12,861 bases of DNA from Peptococcaceae bacterium (GTDB lineage: Bacteria; Bacillota; Peptococcia; Peptococcales; Peptococcaceae): the NCBI GenBank assembly GCA_017532485.1, contig JAFXJE010000168.1:1-12861 (forward strand), written 5' to 3'. The notes beneath the pieces are model-generated. The model did no database searches, was not told the DNA's origin, and saw only the letters and a list, made by a program, of their open reading frames with translations. Below are positions 1-6,282 of the stretch, piece after piece (within the stretch, counting starts at the first letter, position 1; every line of letters starts with the position of its first letter). The translations under genes and the position numbers were made by a program.

Positions 1-87
1 GCGTTAATTTTATTTTTCGTCTTAGGCAGCGATTTCTTTACTAAATATCAATTAGTTTGGCAAGAGAAGAAAAAGGGGGCGAATTAA
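1..87 (+). CDS. ABC transporter permease, C-terminal end only (partial)
   Basis: The first 28 codons of the window read in frame to a TAA at 85-87 and give a hydrophobic stretch followed by GSDFFTKYQLVW and a short lysine-rich tail. This resembles the C-terminus of the first of the two permeases in BmpA/NupN-type nucleoside (simple-sugar superfamily) ABC importers. The complete second permease starts at the next base (TAA then ATG at 88), the usual permease-permease pairing in this family. The ribosome binding site of the next gene (GGGGG, 75-79) lies inside this coding end, suggesting translational coupling. Most of the gene is outside the window, so the assignment rests mainly on context. 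Confidence 0.7.
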   Translation, partial: ALILFFVLGSDFFTKYQLVWQEKKKGAN

Positions 88-1020
88 ATGGATTGGTGGA
101 TATCGTTTTTTTCCGCAGCCGTAATTGCTGGGACGCCACTTTTATTTGCCACTTTGGGTGCAATTTTTAACGAAAGAGCAGGTCATACTAATCTTGGGGT
201 AGAAGGTATGATGATTTTAGGAGCTGTCTTAGGCTTTGCTGTAGCACAATATACTGCTAATGGACCTTTAGCTATGCTGGTAGCAGCATTGGCAGGGGCA
301 GCAGGTGCTTTGATTTATGCTGTTTTGACAGTGTCCTTGCGTTCCAATCATGTTGTGACCGGTTTGACCTTAACTATTTTTGGGACAGGTTTAGCAAATT
401 TCCTAGGTCAAGGCATGGTAGGTAACTCTACACCACAAGCAGTAAAAGCTTTTTTCAGTACGATAGCTATTCCTGGCTTAAGTAAAATTCCTATTTTGGG
501 ACCTGTTTTCTTTGAAAAAGATATTTTCGTATATTGTGGTTATATTTTAGTTATTTTATCTGGTTTATATTTGTATCGGACCCGTTTTGGCTTGAATTTG
601 CGTGCTGTAGGCGAAAACCCTGCTGCCGCTGATGCAGCCAGTATTCCGGTTAACCTTTATAAGTATGCTCATATCTTATTTGGTGGTGCTTTATGTGGTT
701 TAGGTGGTGCGTACTTATCTTTGGTGTATGTGCAGTCATGGCAGACAGGGATTACTGCCGGTCAAGGTTGGATTGCTGTAGCTTTGGTAATTTTCTGCAC
801 TTGGAATCCATATAAGACTTTTATTGCAGCTTATTTGTTTGGTGGTTTAAGTATTCTTGGCTTCCGTTTGCAAAGTGCTGGTATCCATGTTTCTCAGTAT
901 TTATTGGATATGGTGCCTTATTTGGTGACTATTATTATTCTAGTCTTTTTATCTATGGGCAAAGGTAAAAATACGGCGCCGAAGAGTTTAGGCAATCCTT
1001 ATTTCCGAGAAGAACGTTAG
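88..1020 (+). CDS. Nucleoside-type ABC transporter permease (YufQ/NupQ-like)
   Basis: This 310-residue, highly hydrophobic inner-membrane protein belongs to the BPD_transp_2 permease family. Visible family motifs are NERAG followed by NLGVEG (residues 28-40), RAVGENPAAAD (172-182), which is the cytoplasmic loop expected to contact the ATPase, and GQGWIAVALVIF (225-236). The ATG lies 8 nt after a GGGGG ribosome binding site and directly abuts the stop of the preceding permease. It should form the membrane channel with that permease, an ATPase and a BMP-family lipoprotein encoded to the left. Members of this subfamily import nucleosides such as guanosine in Bacillus and Lactococcus. The substrate here is inferred from family only; a sugar or other purine ligand is possible. 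Length is normal. Confidence 0.88.
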   Translation: MDWWISFFSAAVIAGTPLLFATLGAIFNERAGHTNLGVEGMMILGAVLGFAVAQYTANGPLAMLVAALAGAAGALIYAVLTVSLRSNHVVTGLTLTIFGTGLANFLGQGMVGNSTPQAVKAFFSTIAIPGLSKIPILGPVFFEKDIFVYCGYILVILSGLYLYRTRFGLNLRAVGENPAAADAASIPVNLYKYAHILFGGALCGLGGAYLSLVYVQSWQTGITAGQGWIAVALVIFCTWNPYKTFIAAYLFGGLSILGFRLQSAGIHVSQYLLDMVPYLVTIIILVFLSMGKGKNTAPKSLGNPYFREER

Positions 1021-1035
1021 GAGGTGGCTTAGCTG

Positions 1036-1581
1036 ATGAACTTAGCTGCTTCGACTATTGTGCCATTAGATATAGTTTGTCTTCTGATGTTGTTGAGTGT
1101 GTTTGGTGGTGCCTTGCTTTTTTATTTTGTTCAAGGCGTGGTTGAACAGATAGGACAAAATCGTGTGCCTGCTTTCAATCGGCGTTGGAAAAATATTACC
1201 GTCAATAAGCGTATTCTTAACAGTTATGAGTATGCATTTTATCAAGCTTTGCTGCCTGCAGCTACGACTATGCAGTTGGCAGTTTGCCCTAAAATGTCTT
1301 TGTTGGAAATTGTACGGGCGAAGGATGGTAAATTAGTAAAAAAAGCTAAACAATATCGTTATTTATGTCACCATAGGGTAGATTTTGCTATTTGTTCAGC
1401 ACGAGGGGAATTGTTGATGGTCTTTATGTTGACAGGTGCTGATGGTGTAGCTGATGAAAGCCGTCTTAGAGCAGAGGAAATTCAGCAGCTGCTCAAAATT
1501 GTGGGTGTACCGGTGACAAAAATTGAATTAAAATCAAAATACAGTGCCTCTGCACTGCATAATATTCTCTCTCAATTGTAA
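1036..1581 (+). CDS. Membrane-anchored DUF2726-like protein, function unknown
   Basis: This 181-residue protein has one N-terminal membrane segment (about residues 11-35) and a soluble part (about 58-165) that looks like DUF2726. It shows an aromatic/Glu-rich helix (SYEYAFYQALLP), a 'PKMSLLEIV' strand, a VDF motif at 115-117, and a final helix-strand ending VGVPVTKIE. DUF2726 is, as I recall, related to the PD-(D/E)XK nuclease-like fold. Where typical members have an acidic strand resembling AIELD, this protein reads VFMLT (129-133), so nuclease activity is unlikely. The ATG follows AGGAGG (1019-1024) by 11 nt and starts 15 nt after the permease stop, so it is probably cotranscribed with the transporter. 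A link to nucleoside uptake is only positional. No terminator is visible behind it. Confidence 0.6.
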   Translation: MNLAASTIVPLDIVCLLMLLSVFGGALLFYFVQGVVEQIGQNRVPAFNRRWKNITVNKRILNSYEYAFYQALLPAATTMQLAVCPKMSLLEIVRAKDGKLVKKAKQYRYLCHHRVDFAICSARGELLMVFMLTGADGVADESRLRAEEIQQLLKIVGVPVTKIELKSKYSASALHNILSQL

Positions 1582-1624
1582 TTTTCGGCTTATTTATGTA
1601 TACAATATAATTGCTTAGCTTACC

Positions 1625-1653
1625 TTGTGTTGCTGCCTAAATATTTGTATAAT
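1625..1653 (+). promoter_or_regulatory. Sigma-A-type promoter of the Re-citrate synthase operon
   Basis: TTGTGT (1625-1630) and a perfect TATAAT (1648-1653) are separated by exactly 17 nt. Transcription would start near 1660, giving a leader of roughly 100 nt before the ATG at 1758. A second TATAAT at 1606-1611 has no matching -35 box. Confidence 0.75.
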
Positions 1654-1659
1654 TAAAAA

Positions 1660-1757
1660 CATATTGAGCCACAGATACGATAGCGTCTGGGAAAAGACTG
1701 ATGGGTCTGCTCTCTGACGCTATTTTTGTACCTAAATTTTGCTATGGAGGGATACTT
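1660..1757 (+). promoter_or_regulatory. Structured 5' leader, possible attenuator
   Basis: The leader between the predicted start of transcription and the ATG at 1758 contains a terminator-like hairpin (1680-1727). It also contains an alternative pairing: CC-CAGA (1669-1675, bulged A1671) with TCTGGG (1686-1691). That pairing would enclose the 5' arm of the terminator and could act as antiterminator. I recognise no T-box, glutamine riboswitch or other known motif. Regulation by a metabolite, protein or leader translation is inference from the fold alone. Confidence 0.4.
1680..1727 (+). terminator. Terminator-like hairpin inside the leader
   Basis: ATAGCGTC (1680-1687) pairs perfectly with GACGCTAT (1716-1723), and a run of five T (1723-1727) follows at once. 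An inner hairpin AGAC/GTCT (1695-1698 with 1705-1708) fits in the loop. The element lies downstream of the promoter at 1625-1653 and 30 nt before the start codon, so it would stop transcription before the operon unless opened. It could also end read-through from the DUF2726 gene. Confidence 0.55.
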
Positions 1758-3137
1758 ATGGATTTATTTACAGCTAATGGAGCAAAGGAAGTTGAAAAAC
1801 CAAAATTCTATCGGGAAGTCTTTCCTTATGAAACATTTCCACATAATGAATTTATAGAAGGTACATATCCTTACGATTTGCCAGAGGAAATTTGGGTAAC
1901 AGATACAACTTTTCGTGATGGTCAGCAATCTATGGAGTCTTTTACACCGAAGCAAATCGAGGATGTTTATCGTTATTTGCATGAAATGGATAATGGTAAT
2001 GGGATTATTCGTCAATCGGAATTTTTTATTTATAGTGAGCGTGACCGCGAGGCTGTTTGGCGTTGTCAGAATTTAGGTTTTGATTTTCCCCAGATAACTA
2101 CTTGGATAAGACCTGTACCAGCAGATATTGCTTTGGCGGCTTCTTTGGGGATAAAAGAAACCGGTACCTTGATGTCTTGCTCAGATTATCATATTTTTGG
2201 CAAATTAAATAAAAATCGGCGTGAAGTTTTTAATATGTATGTCAGTGCGGTAGAGGAAATTTTAGCTAAAGGTATTAAGCCGCGCTGTCACTTAGAAGAC
2301 ATTACGCGTGCCGATTTGTTTGATTTTGTTATCCCGCTGATTAAGACTATTGATAGTTTAGGTAAATCTGCTGGGGTAGAAATTAAATATCGTTTGTGTG
2401 ATACCTTAGGTGTAGGTAAACCATTTAGCCGAATGGCAATACCACGCAGTGTGCCTGCTTTGGTTCATCACATTAAAGAAGAAACTAATGTATCCTCTGC
2501 CCAACTGGAGTGGCATGGTCATAATGACTATTACTATGCTGTAGCGAATTCCACAGCAGCTTGGCTGCATGGGGTTTCGGGGATTAGCACTACTTTACTG
2601 GGGATAGGTGAACGTACAGGTAATACACCTTTAGAAGCGATGCTAGTGGAATACAGCCAGTTGAAGCAAGCAAAAAATCCGATGAATTTTCATATTCTAA
2701 CAGATATTGCGCGTTACTTTGACCGGGAGTTCCATTATAAAGTGCCGGACAAAACACCATTTGTTGGTGATGACTTTAATGCAACTAAAGCTGGTATTCA
2801 TGCTGACGGTTTGTTGAAGCATGAAGATATCTATAACTCAGTAGATACTTTAAAAATCTTTAATCGACCAATTAAAATTGCTATCAACCAATTCTCTGGC
2901 ATGGCAGGTATCGCAGCTTGGATTAATGCTGAGTATGGTTTTACTGGTGAAGATAAAATTACAAAGAAAGACGAATTGGTTCAACGCATTAAAGAATGGA
3001 TTGACCATCAATATGCTTCAGGCCGAAATACGGCAATTAGTGATTGCGAAATGCATTTTTTGGTAGGCAAGTTTATTGTCAGTAAGGGAGCAAATATGAA
3101 AGAAATTATTGTACCAGGAGGCTGTAATCATGTTTAA
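1758..3137 (+). CDS. Probable Re-citrate synthase (isopropylmalate/homocitrate synthase family)
   Basis: This DRE-TIM metallolyase-family enzyme (459 residues) is expected to condense acetyl-CoA with oxaloacetate to citrate in the cytoplasm. The catalytic signature TTFRDGQQ is at 50-57, the metal-binding HGHND at 253-257 (His253, His255) and GIGERTGN at 282-289. The stretches MSCSDYHIF (139-147) and CHLEDITRAD (177-186) match my memory of the Clostridium kluyveri Re-citrate synthase. The C-terminal leucine-sensing domain of LeuA is absent. ATG 1758 follows TGGAGG (1745-1750) by 7 nt; an in-frame ATG at 1701 would add 19 residues but lies in the loop of the leader hairpin with a weak binding site. 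The next two genes are aconitase and isocitrate dehydrogenase, which favours citrate over isopropylmalate or homocitrate as product. Automatic pipelines may call it 2-isopropylmalate synthase. Confidence 0.82.
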   Translation: MDLFTANGAKEVEKPKFYREVFPYETFPHNEFIEGTYPYDLPEEIWVTDTTFRDGQQSMESFTPKQIEDVYRYLHEMDNGNGIIRQSEFFIYSERDREAVWRCQNLGFDFPQITTWIRPVPADIALAASLGIKETGTLMSCSDYHIFGKLNKNRREVFNMYVSAVEEILAKGIKPRCHLEDITRADLFDFVIPLIKTIDSLGKSAGVEIKYRLCDTLGVGKPFSRMAIPRSVPALVHHIKEETNVSSAQLEWHGHNDYYYAVANSTAAWLHGVSGISTTLLGIGERTGNTPLEAMLVEYSQLKQAKNPMNFHILTDIARYFDREFHYKVPDKTPFVGDDFNATKAGIHADGLLKHEDIYNSVDTLKIFNRPIKIAINQFSGMAGIAAWINAEYGFTGEDKITKKDELVQRIKEWIDHQYASGRNTAISDCEMHFLVGKFIVSKGANMKEIIVPGGCNHV

Positions 3138-5055
3138 TTTAACAGAAAAAATAATTGCTGCACATTTAACAGAAGGGGAGATGATTGCTGGTCAAGAAAT
3201 TGGATTGCGCATTGACCAAACTTTGACCCAAGATTCTACTGGAACAATGGCTTATTTAGAATTAGAGGCTATGGGAATTGAAAGAGTGAAAACAAAATTA
3301 TCCGTGGCTTATATCGACCATAATATGCTGCAGGCAGGACCTGAAAATTTTGATGACCATTTATTTATTCAAAGTGCAGCCAAAAATTACGGCATTTGGT
3401 TTTCTAAACCTGGCAATGGCATTTGTCATCAAGTCCATTTAGAACGCTTTGGGGTGCCTGGTGATACTTTAATTGGCTCGGATAGTCATACTCCGACAGC
3501 AGGTGGTTTGGGCATGCTGGCTATCGGGGCTGGTGGCGTGGATGTAGCAGCGGCCATGGCTGGTAAAAGCTATTATATTCAGATGCCAGAAGTAGTGGAA
3601 GTGCATTTGACAGGTAAGCTTCGTCCTGGAGTAGCAGCTAAAGATATTATTTTATATGTTTTACAGCAAGAAACCGTTAAAGGCGGTGTTAATAAGGTTT
3701 ACGAATATACTGGCGAAGGAGTTAAAACTTTAAGTGTGCCTGAAAGAGCAACTATTACCAATATGGGGGCAGAGCTGGGGGCAACTACTTCTATTTTCCC
3801 AAGTGATGAAATTACGGAGGAATTTTTGCAGTCCATGGGCAGAGGCGAAGTTTATCAGCCACTGGCAGCGGATAGTGATGCTTGCTACAGCAGACGTTTG
3901 GAAGTAGCCTTAGACCAATTAGTACCACTTATTGCTTGTCCGCATAGTCCTGATAATGTAGTAACGGTCAGCAGTTTAGCAGGGACTGAAATTGGGCAAG
4001 TTGCTATTGGCAGCTGCACCAATTCTTCTTATCTTGATTTGGCGAAATGTGCCATGCTTTTAAAAGGTAAAAAAGTTCATGAAGATGTATCCTTAGTTAT
4101 TTCACCGGGTTCTCGGCAAATCTTAAAACGCTTAGCAGACGAGGGCTTACTTTCAATTTTCTTGGAAGCAGGGGCAAGAGTATTGGAATGTGGCTGCGGC
4201 CCATGTATCGGGATGGGGCAGGCACCAAACAACAATGGTAAATCCTTGCGTACTTTTAATCGTAATTTTTACGGTAGAAGTGGAACAAAATCTGCTGATG
4301 TTTATTTAGTTAGTCCGGAAACAGCAGTAGCTTCTGCTCTAACAGGAGTAATTACTGACCCATTAGGTTATCTTGAATTTGGTGAGGCTAAGGTACCTAG
4401 CAGCTTTAAAATTGATGATAATTTGTTGATTGCGCCAAACGAAGCTTATATTGGGCAGACACCTTTAGTAAAAGGGCCAAATATTAAAGAAGTACCAGCA
4501 GCTTTACCACCGACAGAAGAAATGAGTGCTAAAGTTTTGACGGTATTAGAAGACAATATCACTACTGACCATATCATGCCTTCTAATGCTGCGCTGCTGC
4601 CTTATCGGTCGAATATTCCATACTTGGCAGATTATTGCTTGACACCAAGTGACAGCGAATTTCCAAGCAAAGCCAAAGCCAACGGTGGTGGGATTATCGT
4701 AGCAGGGGAAAATTACGGACAGGGCTCTAGTCGTGAGCACGCAGCTTTAGCGCCGCTTTATTTGGGGGTAAAAGCAGTCGTTGCTAAATCTTTTGCTCGT
4801 ATTCATAAACAAAACTTGGTTAATAATGGTATCATGCCGTTAATCTTTGCTGACAGCAATGATTATGCAAACCTTCATCAAGGTGATGAGCTTGTTTTCA
4901 GTGATTTATTAAGCCAAATTCCAACTGGGAAAATAGTAATGCAAAATAAGACTACTGGACAAAAAATTAACTTAAAGATTGAGTTAGGGGACAGACAAGA
5001 AAAATTATTGCTGGCAGGTGGTTTATTGACCTCCATTCGCAATCAAAAGGAGTAA
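3130..5055 (+). CDS. acn: Aconitate hydratase (monomeric aconitase)
   Basis: This 641-residue [4Fe-4S] enzyme interconverts citrate and isocitrate via cis-aconitate. Fe-S ligand cysteines are visible at Cys296 (GSCTNSS), Cys356 and Cys359 (CGCGPCIG). The swivel domain carries GENYGQGSSREHAAL (526-540) with the catalytic serine/arginine segment. Large and small domains are fused, unlike two-subunit isopropylmalate isomerase or homoaconitase, so leucine or lysine synthesis is unlikely. The length fits the short aconitases of clostridia rather than the roughly 890-residue AcnA. The chosen ATG (3130) lies 8 nt after AGGAGG (3116-3121) and overlaps the citrate synthase stop by 8 nt, indicating translational coupling. 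An ATG at 3109 would place the binding site inside the gene and was not used. Confidence 0.93.
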   Translation: MFNLTEKIIAAHLTEGEMIAGQEIGLRIDQTLTQDSTGTMAYLELEAMGIERVKTKLSVAYIDHNMLQAGPENFDDHLFIQSAAKNYGIWFSKPGNGICHQVHLERFGVPGDTLIGSDSHTPTAGGLGMLAIGAGGVDVAAAMAGKSYYIQMPEVVEVHLTGKLRPGVAAKDIILYVLQQETVKGGVNKVYEYTGEGVKTLSVPERATITNMGAELGATTSIFPSDEITEEFLQSMGRGEVYQPLAADSDACYSRRLEVALDQLVPLIACPHSPDNVVTVSSLAGTEIGQVAIGSCTNSSYLDLAKCAMLLKGKKVHEDVSLVISPGSRQILKRLADEGLLSIFLEAGARVLECGCGPCIGMGQAPNNNGKSLRTFNRNFYGRSGTKSADVYLVSPETAVASALTGVITDPLGYLEFGEAKVPSSFKIDDNLLIAPNEAYIGQTPLVKGPNIKEVPAALPPTEEMSAKVLTVLEDNITTDHIMPSNAALLPYRSNIPYLADYCLTPSDSEFPSKAKANGGGIIVAGENYGQGSSREHAALAPLYLGVKAVVAKSFARIHKQNLVNNGIMPLIFADSNDYANLHQGDELVFSDLLSQIPTGKIVMQNKTTGQKINLKIELGDRQEKLLLAGGLLTSIRNQKE

Positions 5056-5060
5056 TGATG

Positions 5061-6053
5061 ATGAAAACAGTAACCTTAATTTATGGTGATGGTATTGGTA
5101 AGGAAGTAATTGCCGCTGCTAAGGCAGTAGTAGAGGCCACTGGTGCAGATATTGCATGGGAAATACAAGAGGCTGGTGCTGAAGCGGCTGAAAAATATGG
5201 TCAACCGATTGATGATAAAGTAATTGAGAGTATTGCTAAAAACGGTGTAGCGCTGAAAGGTCCGACAGCAACACCGATAGGTAAGGGATTTCGCAGCGTC
5301 AATGTGGAAATTCGCAAGCGTTTGGATTTATATGTTAATTTGAGACCTTTGCGTTCTTTTCAAGGTGTAGACTGTTTGTATCCTGATTTAAACTTAACTA
5401 TTGTGAGGGAAAATACCGAAGGTTTATATACGGGCATTGAGCAGCAAGTGACACCTGACCATGCGGAAGCTACAAAAATAATTACGCGTGGAGCTAGTGA
5501 ACGTATCGTCGAATATGCTTTCCAATATGCACAAAAAATGGGCAAAAAGAAAGTTACAGCTATTCACAAGGCTAATATTATGAAATTGACTGATGGTTTG
5601 TTTTTGAATTGTGCCAAAGAGGTAGCTGCTAAATATAACGATATCCAATTCAATGATAAAATTATTGATGCAGCCTGTATGGATTTGGTTTTAAATCCAG
5701 CTAGCTATGATGTGCTAGTGGCTCCAAATCTTTATGGTGATATTTTATCAGATTTAGCCAGTGCTTTAGTAGGTGGCTTAGGTGTAGCTCCAGGGGCGAA
5801 TATTGGGAAAAATGCAGCAGTTTTTGAAGCTGTGCATGGCTCAGCACCAGATATTGCCGGCAAGGATTTAGCTAATCCAACCTCTGCCATTTTATCAGCA
5901 GCCATGATGTTAAAACATTTGGGCTACAGTCAAGCAGGAGAAAAAGTGGAGGCAGCAGTGGCTCAAGCTTTTGCTCATGGCGAAAAAACTGTTGATTTAG
6001 GTGGTAATTTGGGCTGTAAGGCGTTTACAGAAGCTGTAATTAAATATATCTAA
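5061..6053 (+). CDS. icd: NAD-dependent isocitrate dehydrogenase
   Basis: This 330-residue enzyme of the isocitrate/isopropylmalate dehydrogenase family oxidatively decarboxylates isocitrate to 2-oxoglutarate. Substrate residues typical of isocitrate dehydrogenase are present: Ser79 and Asn81 in RSVNVEIRKR, then Arg85, Arg95, Arg116, Tyr123, Lys170, and metal-binding Asp203, Asp227 and Asp231. The coenzyme loop reads HGSAPDIAGK (259-268); Asp264-Ile265 replaces the Lys-Tyr of NADP enzymes, indicating NAD. Three consecutive in-frame ATGs (5055, 5058, 5061) overlap or follow the aconitase stop (TAATGATGATG). GGAG at 5049-5052 is 8 nt from 5061 but only 2 nt from 5055, so 5061 is preferred; 5055 would add two methionines. 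It is the last gene of the operon and supplies carbon for glutamate synthesis. Confidence 0.92.
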   Translation: MKTVTLIYGDGIGKEVIAAAKAVVEATGADIAWEIQEAGAEAAEKYGQPIDDKVIESIAKNGVALKGPTATPIGKGFRSVNVEIRKRLDLYVNLRPLRSFQGVDCLYPDLNLTIVRENTEGLYTGIEQQVTPDHAEATKIITRGASERIVEYAFQYAQKMGKKKVTAIHKANIMKLTDGLFLNCAKEVAAKYNDIQFNDKIIDAACMDLVLNPASYDVLVAPNLYGDILSDLASALVGGLGVAPGANIGKNAAVFEAVHGSAPDIAGKDLANPTSAILSAAMMLKHLGYSQAGEKVEAAVAQAFAHGEKTVDLGGNLGCKAFTEAVIKYI

Positions 6054-6065
6054 GGAAAAGAGGGA

Positions 6066-6129
6066 ATTCCCCTTCTAACAATGATGCTAGCAAAGAGAGC
6101 TTTGCTAGCATCATTGTTAGAAGGGGGAT
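6066..6129 (+). terminator. Very long perfect hairpin after icd, probable terminator
   Basis: A 27-nt arm (6069-6095) is perfectly complementary to 6100-6126 around the tetraloop AGAG. One G-U and two A-T pairs extend it to about 30 bp. It begins 12 nt after the isocitrate dehydrogenase stop. It lacks a proper T run: only TTTT (6134-6137) follows after a 4-nt gap. Termination is likely by position, but the length and perfection exceed what an intrinsic terminator needs. Confidence 0.6.
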
Positions 6130-6176
6130 AATGTTTTGCACAAATTGGAGCAAAATAACTTTTTTTGCTGAGTAGG

Positions 6177-6205
6177 TTGCGAAAAATTTTTTAAAAGTAT
6201 ATAAT
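6177..6205 (+). promoter_or_regulatory. Promoter of the chemoreceptor gene
   Basis: TTGCGA (6177-6182) and TATAAT (6200-6205) are 17 nt apart. Transcription would start around 6212, giving a leader of about 70 nt. The -35/-10 arrangement is sigma-A-like and not the TAAA-N15-GCCGATAA form of the motility sigma factor. I see no cyclic-di-GMP riboswitch motif in the leader. Confidence 0.7.
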
Positions 6206-6282
6206 AGAAGCAATTAGTAAACATTTTGTAAAATTATACATAAAAAAGAAGACAGCGAGGGAGTCGAAAAGGAGGAATTGTT

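Noticed and set aside
1606..1611. A second TATAAT as an alternative promoter -10 box.
   Set aside because: No acceptable -35 element lies 16-18 nt upstream; the 1625-1653 promoter is much better.
1701..1757. In-frame ATG at 1701 as the start of the Re-citrate synthase gene.
   Set aside because: It has only a weak GGGA-type binding site, lies in the leader hairpin loop, and the extension (LLSDAIFVPKF) is unlike the family. ATG 1758 has TGGAGG at good spacing.
3109..3129. ATG at 3109 as aconitase start.
   Set aside because: The AGGAGG binding site (3116-3121) would fall inside the gene; ATG 3130 is 8 nt after it and begins the conserved protein.
1758..3137. Reading the first operon gene as 2-isopropylmalate or homocitrate synthase.
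   Set aside because: There is no leucine regulatory domain, and the neighbours are fused aconitase and isocitrate dehydrogenase rather than split isomerase subunits. Substrate was not tested, so some doubt remains.
6134..6169. Alternating TTTTGC / GCAAAA / TTTTGC segments that could form two mutually exclusive small hairpins.
   Set aside because: The stems are only 6-7 bp and A/T-dominated, and the segments lie upstream of the chemoreceptor promoter, so a regulatory role is not supported; chance pairing in AT-rich DNA is likely.
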